Source: Acanthacorydalis orientalis
Taxonomy: Eukaryota; Arthropoda; Insecta; Megaloptera; Corydalidae
Length of the DNA: 64,000 bases
Assembly: GCA_034766995.1 (NCBI GenBank)
Contig: CM068313.1
Span: forward strand, 9,018,961-9,082,960
Direction: 5' to 3'
Below are positions 1 through 13,282 of this stretch, in pieces (within the stretch, counting starts at the first letter, position 1; each line of letters opens with the position of its first letter). Below the pieces are notes generated by a model that saw only the letters and a program-made list of their open reading frames with translations, was not told the origin of the DNA and searched no databases. Both the position numbers and the translations under genes were made by a program.

Positions 1-732
1 AATGTTTTTCAAAAAAAATACACTTAAAATAAATTCTTTATCAGCAATAAAATCGTTGATTAATTAATGTTTTTCATATAAAAATGAATTGCTTGAAAGC
101 TTCGATGCGAATATAGGCCGAGATTATGATTACCAACCTTAAAAAGGATTTTCAGTACGTGTTAATAAGACAGATAGTTAAATACAAAATATACAAAAAA
201 ATTGGATAAAAAATTATGCTGTTGACCATGCTGGCTGGGTTTATTTTTTATATAAAAAATAGTATTCGGTTTTGTGAATGCATGTAGCTTTCGATGGATC
301 TACTTGGAACTCTTCATGCATTTCTAGTAATTTCCACGATTGTTATTCATACCTATATTCAGCCCATTTTTGTCTACTTAACCTTACTTTAATCTTTGAG
401 TGATACAAACTCACAGCCCATTGGCGTACGTTCTGAAATCATTTATTTAATATAGAAACAGAGAAAAATCTTTTTTCGGATGTTTTATTTTTTAGTGCTC
501 CATTGTTCTGACGGTTTCATGGATACTATTTTATCTCTAGATATTGATAATTATGTGTTTTGATTAGAATTTTAAGTGATTTTTAATTTATGTTCTGTCG
601 ATTTAGTTTTTATATTATAAATATTGCTTGGTGATTTATTATAAAAAAAAATAAAAAAATAATTATTTTATTTAAAAAAAAATTAAGCATAATGAGATAT
701 TCTTTTAGTTTTAATTGGGTAGATGAACTTAC
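1..732. other. Intron / left-edge noncoding DNA
   Basis: AT-rich DNA left of the donor at 732. I see no further exon, repeat or RNA here. It is presumably the intron leading to the last myofilin exon(s) outside the window. Confidence 0.5.
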
Positions 733-981
733 CTAGAGGTCGAATTGGGTGTTTGTCCCACAAGAAAGTACGTTTTACTGGCGACAAATAAGAATCGCGC
801 AAGAAGAACGGAGATTTTCCCCAGTTATCCATTTTAGATGGAGTGAATGGTTTCAATTCGGGCAAGTCCCACCACCATGGGTCACGGGTAATAGCAGATT
901 TGGGCATTTGTGGCAATGGATCCAAGAAGTTTCTCATAACTCGTGGGAAGTCGATACCGCCGGCGTTGTATATTGGTAGAC
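733..981 (-). CDS. Mf: Myofilin coding exon 4 (residues 223-305)
   Basis: Acceptor TATTTTACAG (AG at 983-982), donor CTAGGTAAGTT with GT at 732-731. The 249 bases encode LPIYNAGGIDFPRVMRNFLD, a DPWWWDLPELKPF motif at about residues 256-268 with three consecutive tryptophans, and end at HPIRPLG. It is a frame-preserving phase-1 exon. If the donor is not used, the frame reads on for about 16 residues to a TAA at 683. So this could be either an internal exon with the tail off the left edge, or a terminal exon of one isoform. Confidence 0.78.
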
Positions 982-3900
982 CTGTAAAATATTCCCACAT
1001 TATTTTCATATATCTTTATATTAGTTCCTATTTTTCAATTATTATTTTTCAATAAATTTATAAATAATTAAACCTCTAAGATGTAAACGAGTCTGTTATG
1101 TTTTCATATAGTTTTTCATTTTTTTAGAAATTTTTGTAATTTGTTTCATATCTGTGTACCTGAATCTGAAGTTATATTTCTTGTTCTTGGGATCGCTATT
1201 TAAATATTTTCCACAATCTGTTTCGTCAATTGACATCATTTTGATACTCTGGAGTATCCATCTGAACGTGGCAATAGACTAAACTTGTGAAAAATATTCA
1301 AATAGTGAATTTAGGAACAAAAAAACATAACTGTTAGACATTTATTTTTTCGTTTTATTTCTTTTTATGGAGGAAAACTAAAATTCAAATCTTAGACAGA
1401 AAACACTAACTGTTGTTTCGATTAACTTACCAGCATAATTATAAGCCACTTCATTAGGCCTAGGTAACCATCTATCTGGTTTAAGTGGTGTTGGGCTACG
1501 GTGTCTCCAAGACATAGGAATATCTGATGGATAGAGCTTGTCTATTTCGGCCAACCGATCGAGATGATCTTGCCACGCCTTATGTGGGTTGAATGGTTTT
1601 TCTTCATGATATTTCGGCAATGGTCCTGGTGTATGGTAACGGAGATATAATGGGTATCGGCTTGGATACATTCTTCCAATTGATTCTAAACGATCCAAAT
1701 GATCTTGCCATGCTTTCTCCGATTCGAAGGGTGAACGGAAACGAATCGGTACCCGGTAAACTATAAAAAAAATCACATGAAATTTTGATATGTTTGATAT
1801 CTTCGTTCGGTATTTAATTTATGTGCTTTTCAAACACACACGCGGTGTCAAAAATTCTATTCACTAGCATACATTACGAAATAAACTTTTTATATTAACC
1901 TTTTAAAAAAGCTGTATTCGCTTCTTTATTAATAAAGTCTCTTCGTTTAGCGGATGTAAATAATTTTGTAAATATTTTTACAATGAAATATCAAAAGTAT
2001 CATTTGACTAGTCTATGTTTTCTATTCAAACTTTATTTCGTCAGAGTTCGAGTAAAAGTCACTAAGTCCCAAATTTTCATTTTGGGTTTAAACATATCTC
2101 CATAATATGAAAAGGGCGATTCAAAGCTTTGCAAAAAACACAAAGTCTCATCTACATCCATAACTGTCTCTTAGAGATTATAAGTTTTTATTAAGCTGTT
2201 TATGTCATATTCAAACAAATAAAATTTTCTGTAATATCACACTTTTTTGGTTTAGTAACTTCTGCTTGAACACTGACAATTTCTTCTAGATTAAAACAGA
2301 AACCAAACCGTTTATCGCTGAATAAATATTGTTATTTTATTTTACTTTCTTGACGAAATATTTTTATTCGTTTATACTGTTTTTCGAAAAATGTTCAAGG
2401 ATAATTTAAAAAAAAATCTGTGTGATTTTCATTAATAAAGTTGAGATAATTATTTACAAGAACGTAATGTTTATTTAATAGAAAGTATTTTATTCACAAT
2501 TGTTAGTTTGTATAAAATCAAGTTTCAGATTTTTTTCGTGTAATAAACGATAGTAGAACAGTTAAAGACTGAATAAATTCATTATTCGGCAGATTGTTAA
2601 AAACAATTATATTACTATTTTTTTAAAGATTTAAAAACAAATTTCAATAATTTTCAATTAAAAAAATCACACTTAAAAACACAATTCAATAAAACAAAAT
2701 TGTAACCTTTTTAATACAGAAATCGAACTGTTTTAAAAGTACGAACCATTTTTAGATTAATTTCTGTGTACATATTGTTTAAAATTTATATGTACACTAA
2801 AAAAGTAATTTGTTTCTTCTGTTAAAAAAAAAAACCATTATTTCAAAACTCAATTAATCACGTTGTGATATGAAAATAACTTATTCTCGATTAGAACACC
2901 GCCATTTTGTTGACGTGTTTTTTGATTTTATACCAAATTTGGTGTTTTATCGACCTTTTATTGTATTTTCTATCAAAAAAATCAAGAAAAAAAAATGGTA
3001 AATGGAATAGGTATAGCTTGTGCCTAAAATATCATTGATTTATCTGAAGTATACGTCTTCGTGTTGCTGTACATGAAATGATTATTATTTAAACAAAAAA
3101 TGTGTCGATTTATGAAATAATGGTAATAAATTGTGGTACATATTATTAAAAAAAATAATAATGGATGATACAACATGCAAATTAATCAAATGTGTGTAAT
3201 GAATATGAATATAATACAATATTAGTAAAGCTAAGCTACTAGAATCCAGGGAATGAGAGATGAAATCTAAACAATGATTTACGCTTACCTTCAAATCAAT
3301 CAATATAACACACTCTTCACAAAACTTTCTTTCTTCAAAAGCTCGTACAACCAATCACTTCTACTCACAAAAAAATCACGAAGAATGCTACAAAAAATAT
3401 CTCAAAAAATATATATAGACATATTTGTCAGATCATTTTTTGATTAAACAAAAATCAATATTATATATAGATATTTAAAAATACTCGTCAGACGAGTTAA
3501 AAAACAGCCAATTGTTGTAAAAAAAACTATATCTAAAGAAAAAATATATAGAAGTCTAATTCGATGTTTTTTTTTTTAATCCTTGGTTTAAATCTGAATT
3601 TGAAAAAGTTTCAGAAAAATCCTGTCTCGTGCGTTTTGAATTGTCAATATTTGATATTTTTAAAAAAATAAACAGAAATGTGTTTCAAATTTAAACCATT
3701 CAATAAAAAAATAATAACTGGAATGCAATGAAAATGAAAACAAATATCGTATTTATTGGTTAGGATAGGATTGCAAGTAAAAAATTAAAAGGATAATGAT
3801 TGAGGTTAAATCAAGATATATCCATTCCCTGGCAAATGCTTGAAATATGCGAAATGCTATATGCAGTGCTAATATGCGACAGGCGCTAATATGCACATTA

Positions 3901-4922
3901 TCAGGCAGAATTATTAATTGGACAGTGAAGTAAAGACATTCAGTTGTGGAGGCGAAAACTTTATTTATCGATAGCAGATGAAGCCATTTTTTTATTTTTG
4001 CATGATTAGTTTTAGGAATTGAATTGATTTTTTTCTCGCAATTTTTTGTAATTAATTCATCAAGTATAAACTTTTTTGAACATTTTTGAAAGTCAATAAT
4101 AAAGAAAACTGTTATTTCTCTACTACAATGTTTGAAACTTTGATATATTATAAAATATTTCCAGCTACTGATAGATGGCTGACAAAAAAAATAGTTTATT
4201 ATATCTTATATGAATTTTATTTAATATTTTTGAAAAAATTGGAAGTACTTTTATGAAATTCTAAACAACCTTCGATATTAATATGATTTAATATTTTTTT
4301 TGGAAAATTCTTCTTTTTAGTAATCTATATTTTTTGATTCTGTAGAATCGATGAATAGTACAGAAATTATCCACAAGATAGTAGTAAGATTTAATTATCA
4401 GTTTAATATATTTTTTAAATATTTTATTAAATTATGATTTGATTATTGCATTTAAAAAATACCTGATGATTTAAAAAATTTGTAAACTACTTTTGTTTTT
4501 TGTTCGAATTATATAAATTTTGTAAAAAAATAAATAAGCTATGCGAAACAATAAAAACCATAGAAAAGGAACAAATTTCTGACAATTGTAAACAAAATCG
4601 TATTTCTAATTTTTCTGAATATTAATTTATTAAAAATATATCGTTTTTCAAAAAAAAATAACTTCAATGTATAGATTTTAATTTCAATATCCGTTCGATT
4701 AAATCAGATGTTTCTTCTCTGTTTATTTAAAAAAAGATTATATTTATGACTATCTTAAAATGCACTTTTTTGAATATAAATATTTTTTATGAAACACTTG
4801 TCTATAATTTTTCAATTCATCCAATAAAGTAGTAAATAATTTGAATATTTCTCGCACAATTTCAAAAAACTTCATACTTGATGATTAGATTGTCAAAAGT
4901 ATTGATAATTACTCGTTTGCGG

Positions 4923-5011
<89 letters not shown>

Positions 5012-8000
5012 TGTGTTATAAATACCACAATTTGACTCATAAAAAGCATACAGGTGTAAATCGTATTTTGAATAAATTAAGAACTTAAAAGTTTTATTAC
5101 TTAATATTGAAACTCTTTGAAATATAGAAGAACGGTTAATTGCAGGACTCTTAGTCCCTATAAAAATTATTATTTTTTTTAAAAAAATATAGAAAATCTA
5201 TTGTTAACTAATTTTACATAGCTATTAACTATAAATCAGGAGATCTTAATGTTTTCACCTACAGACCTTTTTTGAAACTGAATTTAGTGTTAACTTCTGT
5301 TTTTGTTGAATTATTTTTTGATTAATCAGTGAACTAGTGAAAATATGAATAAGAAAATTTTCTAAAAAACATCTGATATCTTTAGATATTTTCTGCACAT
5401 ACTCTATAGAAATAGGTCTCACAGATAAAGATCATGCTCAAAACTTAAAAATGGTATGCGTGTAACTGTCAATTGATATTTATTTTTTATGTAAGGAATG
5501 AGGCGATAATTTCAAAAATTGATTCTATATAAATATGTAATTTATGAGAACTAAAGATTATATATACAAAGGAATGTCTATTATTTTTATTGCATCAAAA
5601 AAGTTTGGAGTACACTGCTCTGAAGTATAATGTCTATTGATATTTTTGATTTGATAAGATGATTTGTAGGGAAAAATGTTATTCTGTTTTTTATTGTTTT
5701 TTATCATGTTATTAATTAAGGTTGAAGGTAATCAAGTTATTTTGTAAAAAGGTTAGCTATCTTTCATGAAAATCTAAAAATGCCATGGATTAACAATTTG
5801 ACTCTACAATTTAAAAACCATAAGAAATAGAATTTCCCGTAACAAAATTTATAATAAAAGCTTATCCCATGTTAAAACTGATTCCAAGGAAACGTGGCCA
5901 TATCGTGAATTATTTCATCATGAGGTTTTTCGTATATTTAATTGTTGAAAACAAACATAACATTCTTTTAAAAATTTCAGTGAAAATATTTATAAAGCAT
6001 AATAAATTATGTAATTAAAAACCACAAATTGTATTCGTGAGGTTGTATTCGTACGCGCTTTTAAATGGATTTAAATCAAGTTTACATCGTTCTGTTTAAT
6101 TTTTAAAAAGGATAATCATTAAACTAATAAAGCTTCTTGTTCTTAGTTTAAAATACTATGATTTACACCAACATGTCCTTTCAAATATTCTACATTTTAT
6201 ACCTAAAAATATTTTATAAAATTATGATTTTTTTTAATTTAATCAGGTTAAAAATAATTATATTGCCATTCCAATAAAAATAATTCAAATATTTTGCTCT
6301 GTAAAAACAATGTATGAATAAAAGTGAAATTGAGAAGCGGAATCTAGTAAATCATTGTCGGTTTGTATTAAAGTTTGCTCCACAGCCAAATGTGTTAATA
6401 AATGAAATAAATAGATTAATAACGAACTAAATTATACACGTATTCTAACTAAGATAACAATACGAAAATAATTAGTTCTATGTATCAACTACCTTGCCGA
6501 AACTCCTTGCAGTATGACTAGAACAAAAATAGCTCGTTTTGCATTTCAAAAAAAAGAAGAGAATAAAAAACATATACAAGCTTCTCTAGTCATCTCGACC
6601 AATTTCCAGCTTTTGCTATCAGGGATTGGAAAGCCATAAAAAATCATGTCCCATGTGTTTATTAAATTGAAAATATTTCTAATTACATATAATTATTAAC
6701 AGTTTTGATGTTAAACGGAACATAAACTATATGAAAAGAAATATTGTGAATATTTTAAAAGATGTGTTTTTTTTTGTATTTTTTTTTAAAAGTTATATTT
6801 TTTTAAATATATTGTATAGGTTATGCTTAACGTTCTGTTAATAAGACTTAATACGTTTAAACATTATTTACAATTTGAATTTTTTTCTGTGAAATATGTA
6901 TTATTATAATAACAAAAATAGAAGCTGCACTCGTCTAAGCTTTCTCATAAAAGTATATAAGATTTTGTTCTGTACATCAATAGTGCATAAAATCAATATT
7001 AAATGTTCTAATAAAATGGTGCATGCTTGTCGGTCATTTTGTTGATAATAGAATGACATCTCGATAAGCTAAAAGCAGCACAAGATATATAATAAATAAA
7101 TATTTTAACAAATAAAAAAGAACACTTTAACTGATATTCAATATAGTATTTTTTAATACTAATTTATTGTTGTTTTATATAAATATTTATTACAGATGAT
7201 CAGATCTTATAAATTATTTTTTTATTTATTTTTAATATATTATGAAAATGCCTCAGATATCTTTTTCGTATAACGAATGAGTTCTTGCTTTTGATTTGAT
7301 ATATTTTTGATTTTTTTTTCACGCGTCCGAGACATTTTTTGACGTTTTTCGGGTGTGTTATTACGCTGAAACATCAACAATATAAAATTGTTAATTAGTT
7401 ATAACAATTAGTTTCTTGCTTTTCTTGCATGTTATTAAAAATAAAAAATATTTAGATATTTTTTATTAATCTAATTTGTTGGTTTTAAAAATGTCCCAGG
7501 GTAATAACACGCTTCGAAGTGCTTTGTAGGACATTTTCCATTTCGTGGTTATTCAATCGAAAAAAACATCGTCACTGAACTGAAATATATCAACATCTCT
7601 TATTCACAAACTTCAAACATACACTTACTTAATTACTCCATATCAGTCAAACCGTTTTATTTATATATTATTGAAAAATATCCGTTTTCCGATTGAGTAC
7701 CGTTAATATTTTAATATCATTTTCATTTTTTTTTTCTTGAAGTCATTCCACCAACGTACAATTAGATTTCAAATGCGCATCCTCATTACATTTGAATATC
7801 AAACTACATTTTAAACATCCAACAAGTTCTATAATATCACTTGATTAATAAATATACAACAACGTAATTACCATGCATATATTTGTAAAAGTAATATATA
7901 TATTATTTACTTTTCAACAATCCAAATTAAGCGCAATGAGTTATATAAATAAATATATATATACACAGAATATATTAAATGTTAAACGTAGTTGTTCAGT

Positions 8001-9579
8001 TGGTATCAGTTTATATAAAAAATGAAAATATATCAAAATATTTTCTAGTTTTTTTTTTGTAAAAAACGTGCTATTTCTGAGCGATCAGTGATCTTAATAC
8101 ATGTTATTATTACGTGCGAATTATAATTATTTGTTAATCTAAGTATTCATCTATGAACATATTCAAAATTGTAAACATATTACTTTTTTAATATACGAAA
8201 TCAATCAGTTTTAATAGACTATAAAGCCCTAACATTCAAAGCATTTGTTTGAAAGATATTTCTTTATAAAAAATCATTTGCTGGATTGATAGCACTGATT
8301 TGAAATGAATACTAAATATTTATTATATATCTAGTGTAAAAAAGCAGTCAATGCAATATATTTTGTGCGAAACATTGTTTAAAATAACAAACAAAATCAA
8401 ATACAATATATAACAATAGACAGATTAATAATCAGTAATAATATATGTGTATATAATGTAATGCATGGTTTATTATTTCAAAAGCTAGTTTTTAATAAGT
8501 CATATACAGTATTTAAATATAAGTAAACAGCAAATTAAATCACTATTAACATATTTGAAAATCACAATAGCTACTATTTTTTCTTACATTATATAATTTA
8601 ATGGCTATTTTACTATTTTTAATCGTTTTTCTTGTTTTCTTAAACTTGTTTCTCATGTTGTGCGTTGCTTTGAAGGTTAGGACATTATTTAGCATATACT
8701 GATCTTAAATTATATAGATTACTGATAACATTGTAAACGTTTATTTAAAAATAAATATATTAATGTTATTAAAATAGAATAATATACAATATTCGTAAAG
8801 AACTAGTCCACAATATCATCATTAATCTATAAGATATAGTGGATAATCGAAGCGAGAGCGCTGTTGTTGTCAGAACGCCATGTTGTTCGTGCTGGCGCGC
8901 GCGCGCGAAATTCAAATACATATTGCTCGTTTATGTATCGAATATCGGGGAATGCGAACATTTCGATTTTCGCACGCGGTCTCTTGTTTGTTGTTTATTA
9001 TATATTTGTTTGGACTTGTTAATGATGGTACTTACTTGGCCGGTAGGCTGATGTGTACTGATGGGGATAGATGGCGCGTGGTGAGTAGCCGTATGTTTCA
9101 CGATGGATGGGCAAGTAACGGTATCCAGGAACGTTGATACGTTCTGCCGCGTGTATGGGGTCGTCGAAGATGGATTTTCCAAACGGCCACGATGATGAAT
9201 GCAGCTCTGGGAATTCAGAGAGTGGTCGGAAGACACTACGGGGTGTGCGAGCGTTTTCCGGTGCACGGATGTCATCTGATCCTGGAATAGAAATCAAATC
9301 GTTGGAATTGCAGTTTTTAACAACGTGACTAAATTCAGTTTCACAAACCAGTTTTATATCGTTTAAAAATAGCAACAGATACAAAATGTCGGTCTAAATA
9401 TTTGAATTCAATTTAGACGCTTGATTAAATTTATCTCATTTTACTAAAACGAATTTAAATCAACAGTTAAAAACACTTGATACCTTACCTTTTAAGGAAC
9501 GGACGTATGATTGCCAGAACTTGGCCTTTTTGGAAACAGGCTCATTTCGCCCTATCATGTCCAAATGATTTTTAAACAT
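733..9579 (-). CDS. Mf: Myofilin gene (spliced, 3' end beyond the window)
   Basis: Four exons on the minus strand (9579-9489, 9281-9036, 1760-1431, 981-733) join in one frame to give the first 305 residues of a basic, proline-, tyrosine- and tryptophan-rich protein without signal peptide or membrane segment. The N-terminus (MFKNHLDMIGRNEPVSKKAK), the WQSYVRSLKG stretch and the DDIRAPE...RPLSEFPELH...PGYRYLPIHRE block match what I remember of insect myofilin, a protein bound to thick filaments in muscle. Every junction has GT-AG ends with strong GTAAG donors, and all introns are phase 1. The short Drosophila form is around 20 kDa, so the chain here is long and may be split among alternative isoforms. 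The last exon ends in a donor at the left edge, so the C-terminus is missing. Family assignment is from memory of the sequence; exon structure is read directly. Confidence 0.8.
982..1430 (-). other. Myofilin intron 3 (449 bp)
   Basis: Bounded by a GTAAGT donor at 1430 and a TTTTACAG acceptor at 982-983. No repeats or open frames of note. Confidence 0.75.
1431..1760 (-). CDS. Mf: Myofilin coding exon 3 (residues 113-222), internal repeat
   Basis: Acceptor TTTTTTTTATAG (AG at 1762-1761) and donor GCTGGTAAGT (GT at 1430-1429). The exon is 330 bases, again a multiple of three with phase-1 introns on both sides. It contains two copies of a KAWQDHLDRL...YPS...P module at residues 128-161 and 173-206, offset by 45 residues. 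Each is followed by a proline-rich stretch (TPGPLP, SPTPLKP). The amphipathic WQDHLDRL helix followed by prolines suggests a repeated protein-binding unit along the filament; that role is inference. Confidence 0.8.
4924..5008. repeat. (AT)n microsatellite, 85 bp
   Basis: Almost pure TA repeat with a single TG interruption, ending in GCGTGTG. The only long array in the left 10 kb. Confidence 0.95.
8835..8990. other. CpG-rich patch with short (GC)n in the intron
   Basis: GC-rich against its surroundings, with GGCGCGCGCGCGCG around 8894-8907 and several further CG dinucleotides up to CGCACGCGG near 8971. It lies within 200 bp of the exon 2 donor. It could be an intronic regulatory element; no coding frame fits. 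Confidence 0.4.
9036..9281 (-). CDS. Mf: Myofilin coding exon 2 (residues 31-112)
   Basis: Acceptor CTATTCCAG at 9284-9282; donor AAGTAAGT with GT at 9035-9034. The 246 bases encode SDDIRAPENARTPRSVFRPL, then SEFPELHSSSWPFG, an IFDDPIHAAERI stretch and PGYRYLPIHRETYGYSPRA. This is the part most like myofilin as I know it. Length is a multiple of three and both flanking introns are phase 1. If the intron were retained, the frame would stop at 9019 after YRPSKYHH, giving a short protein of about 118 residues. Confidence 0.85.
9282..9488 (-). other. Myofilin intron 1 (207 bp)
   Basis: GTAAGG donor at 9488, CTATTCCAG acceptor ending at 9282. Ordinary short intron. Confidence 0.8.
9489..9579 (-). 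CDS. Mf: Myofilin coding exon 1 (residues 1-30)
   Basis: Starts with ATG at 9579-9577 in the context TCAAAATG and encodes MFKNHLDMIGRNEPVSKKAK followed by FWQSYVRSLK. The exon ends after AAAG, immediately before a GTAAGG donor at 9488. It contributes one base to codon 31 (phase 1). The start is chosen because the N-terminus matches the family and the leader upstream runs to a clear acceptor at 9607. This is the invariant head of the protein. Confidence 0.85.
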
Positions 9580-9606
9580 TTTGATTCGCTAGTTCTCGCT
9601 CGATCG
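9580..9606 (-). other. Mf: 5' untranslated leader of the ATG exon
   Basis: A T-rich tract ending in TTTTTTACAG (reverse strand, AG at 9608-9607) precedes 27 bases of leader before the ATG. The transcript must therefore have at least one more upstream, noncoding exon to the right of 9610. I could not prove which one. Confidence 0.7.
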
Positions 9607-10664
9607 CTGTAAAAAATAAGAATATTAAAATATCAACTGATAAATAATTACTTTAAACGAATTAAATATTTTTAAAAAAACCTTCAATATTTAAAAAAAG
9701 ATACTATAATTATGTTTTTGTATTGAATTCATATATTTTTTTAAATATTAACTTTTATAGTTTGATTCTAAAGAGAAATAAGTTTTCTTTGGGAATAATA
9801 ATCAAGTGAATTATAATAGATTGGTGTCTTCACTAAGTAGTGGAAAAGATAGGTTAAGGAACAGCAAATCTGAATTTCAGAATTATTTGTTGCTCTGCTA
9901 TAATATATAAATTAGCTTTATGAATATACATATCTAATAAAATAATTTTTGTTTCTTGTGTCCCTCTTATAAATCCACCAATATAATTAAATTGAAATAA
10001 TTGTGTTTTTTTTTTGTATTATATTAGAGATATATGAAATTTGAATCGCGGTTGACATAAAACAATATGTTTCATGACGAAACAAAGACTTCACACTTTC
10101 AAGATTTATCAATTATCTAACGAATTACAGAATAAATGAGAAAGGCACTCATCCAAGATCTATTTTCAGTACAGATGTGGGTGAATTGAGTAAACATTAT
10201 GTTTCGCACATTCCTGTTTCAATACACATGACCCATTTGGTTATTTATATCGTAGTCATAACGAAAATTCATACTTTTTTTCATAAACTTTATATCGGTT
10301 TTATTAAATTCAAATATTTCGATTTGTCTGTTCGTATATTTCAATATAATATTTATTTTTGCGAACAGAAGAGAAGTATTATATGTATATTGTAAACAGT
10401 TTTATAGAAATCATTATTTATTAATTCGTATAATCAAACATTACCTATATTAATAGCACATATTGATATAAGTAATTGAAATTATGTAGTTAATGCGGAA
10501 AGTTAAAATAGAGTAACTATGAATTATTGCATGAAATTTAGGTCATGTGTTATTAATAAACCACTCAACACAAAAAGATAATATTAAATGGTTTGTTATT
10601 GGCAACTGCGTATATGCTTAATGTGTGTGAAGGTAGAAAGGCTTAAAAATTGAGTTCAGTGGCA

Positions 10665-10668
<4 letters not shown>

Positions 10669-10708
<40 letters not shown>

Positions 10709-10719
10709 TATATATATAT
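10669..10719. repeat. (TA)n microsatellite
   Basis: TA repeat with one extra A near 10705. Confidence 0.95.
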
Positions 10720-12946
10720 CTTAGAAAGGTGTCCGTTGCTGGTAAAGCAAAGTTGACAATCATGATGATTTTGTAAATCTTTCTATTGGTTTTAAAATTC
10801 TGTGTGAGATAGTTTTGTAGGAAAAAATGACATTTATTTTCTTTAGTATTTTTAATTACAAAATTGAAAAGATTAAATAATATATATATTATTATCGTAA
10901 TAACACTTAATTTTTAGTTCATTGAATTTAGTTAAGGATGTATGGTCATATGAAAAATCCAGTTTATATGTTTGGTTCCAATTTCAATCATTATTTTTTT
11001 TTTAATTTCAACATATTATATACACTAGAAATTTACTAATTTTTTTTAAAAAAATCTTATTACTTTTTTTATGAGTCGATTTTTTATTTAAAATTTATGA
11101 ACATTATTAAAAATTATTTTTATTAAAACAAAATATTTTTTTTATTAAAAAAGCTAACAGATTACGGCTTTTTATTTCGTATCATACAGTTTATTTTTTA
11201 TTTCTACCTTGATTACAACCTGTTTAAAACAACAATCTTATTTAAACACCTACTACAGACCTGACTTTTCATTTTTCAGTCGCCTCAAAAACCAATGTAG
11301 GGTTTATGTGGAGATTTATTCATGAAAATACTTCACAAATGAATTGTTAATTCCTCAATAAATCACAAATAAATTTGAGATCGTATATGTTTAAAAGTTA
11401 ATCAATTTTTTACATCTGAATCAAAAAAATGTGTACTTTGTGAAAAAAAATCCTTTTGTGAAAGTCAATAAACCATAGTTTCATAATCTATGTTACTATG
11501 AAATGTTTTTTATTTTTGTTCAGTATTATGACGATTTTATCAGTATTTTTATGCCGTTCTGTTTAAAATAAGAATTGTAAGTAATCTAATTATTATATAT
11601 ATATATTGAGTTCATTCACAAATTAATTAAGACCTCTCTGTATTTTCTATGAAAACGTCTAACAATTCATAATTTTTGATTTTAATACTCTCATGCGCAT
11701 TTAAATAGCAATACTGCCATCTTGAAAATGCAGACACAGAAAATCTATATGAATTATTAAAATATTTTCTATTTGCTGTGATATTTTATTAAGAAGTAAT
11801 TAAGTATATCATTTTTTAAATTCAAAATAAATTAAAAATAAAAATATATCGAATATTTCTTAGTTGAGTTGCAAAGTCTCATTCAGAAAGAAAGATAATT
11901 TTAAAAAAATATAGTTGTGATAAAAAAAACATGTCAGTGTTTAAAAGAACATCTTAATTTCAGCCAAAGTTAAAAATAACAATTTTTATTTAAAAATAAA
12001 AGTCATAAACGTAGATTATGTTTACAATCAGACAAAGCATGCATAGGATGTTAAAAGTTTCATGAATGTAATTCGGTTTGCAGTAGCACGGCAGCCATTT
12101 TGTCAGTATGCATTTTGTTTAAGTAGTAGTGTACCTGTATTATCGACACCACACCACACTTATACAACTGTGCTATTACGCACGTGTGAATTTTTTTCTC
12201 AAAGTACCACTATGAAATAATAAACAATGATGGCAATGCCAAGATAAAATATAAACGAAGTTAAAATAACAAATTTGTGCGTGGAGACACACCTTAAAGC
12301 TCGCGATTTTGTTTCAGTCCACTTCATATTTTAAAAAAACCGTCGTATGATTTAAATATTTAATTAGTTTATAAACAGACGTTTATTCAAAACCTTTTAA
12401 TCGACGACATAATTGTTGAAATGATTTATAGTTTATACGTTACTATCGCACTTATCATTTCTATTGAGACTTTTTCTTTAAGTATGTAAATTATACGAGC
12501 ATGCGATATTTTTTATTAAATCTACTTGAAATTTATTTACGTTGTACGCTTATTTTAAACAGAGGATTGTATGTATGCCGTGCATATTTATAAATATATT
12601 CGTAATAGTTTATGCGGATGATTTTTGACTATTCGAAATTTCTCAACTGTCACATATGGATGATGCTTCAGTCGGCTGACGCTTGACGTCTCTGCTGTCG
12701 TCATTTTACGTTACTGTTAATGCGTTTTTCCAGAAGGGTGGGGAGGTTTTTTCTAATGTATTTCTTACATATTCGAAGCTATTTTTAAAAGTTTTAATAA
12801 TATTTATGTTAAATGGTGTTTATGTTTCTTTAACTTTTAAATACGACCTGGCAAAATTTTATATTCGAAAACTGGTTTCTTATTATTATGATTTTTAGGT
12901 ACTGCTTGACGCTAATATTTATTTTATCTCAAGTTTAAACATTACG

Positions 12947-12950
<4 letters not shown>

Positions 12951-12994
<44 letters not shown>
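12951..12994. repeat. (TA)n microsatellite
   Basis: Pure TA repeat of 44 bp. Confidence 0.95.
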
Positions 12995-12996
<2 letters not shown>

Positions 12997-13229
12997 AAAA
13001 AAAGGAGAAAGCCAGAAAAAACAGAACGAGAAAAATATGAATTGGCTCGAAAAAGAATCTAATAAACAATCATCGATATTCAACTATTGCTTTAGTCAAA
13101 CATTAGTTAACCTTTAAATCTTCTAAATTATTATTAATAATAAAAAAATATTTTAATATGTTTTTACTTCTTTTATTTTATATGCATTTTTAAATTTTTT
13201 TATTTCAAATTGTGGACAAATGCTTGACG

Positions 13230-13231
<2 letters not shown>

Positions 13232-13280
<49 letters not shown>
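13232..13280. repeat. (TA)n microsatellite
   Basis: Pure TA repeat of 49 bp. Confidence 0.95.

Positions 13281-13282
<2 letters not shown>

Larger units (their letters stand above)
1761..9035 (-). other. Myofilin intron 2 (about 7.3 kb)
   Basis: Long AT-rich intron with only one long (AT)n array (4924-5008) and none of the MITE families found to the right. That is a clear contrast with the rest of the window. A CpG-rich patch with a (GC)n run lies at about 8835-8990, just downstream of exon 2. I found no conserved-looking alternative exon inside it. Confidence 0.7.

Noticed and set aside
749..1055. Plus-strand open frames over the left edge
   Set aside because: Antisense shadows of myofilin exon 4, whose minus-strand frame has splice sites and family similarity.
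3085..3354. Minus-strand frame starting MVVRAFEERKF with an internal AAGGTAAGCG donor, a possible extra myofilin exon
   Set aside because: The acceptor is poor (TGAGTAG), its phase does not fit, and the composition is unlike the proline- and tryptophan-rich protein. Possible cryptic exon only.
8839..9328. Plus-strand open frames near 8.8-9.3 kb and an alternative minus frame with TSVHRKTLAH
   Set aside because: Shadows of myofilin exon 2 and the CpG-rich patch; the chosen minus frame matches the family and has matching splice phases.
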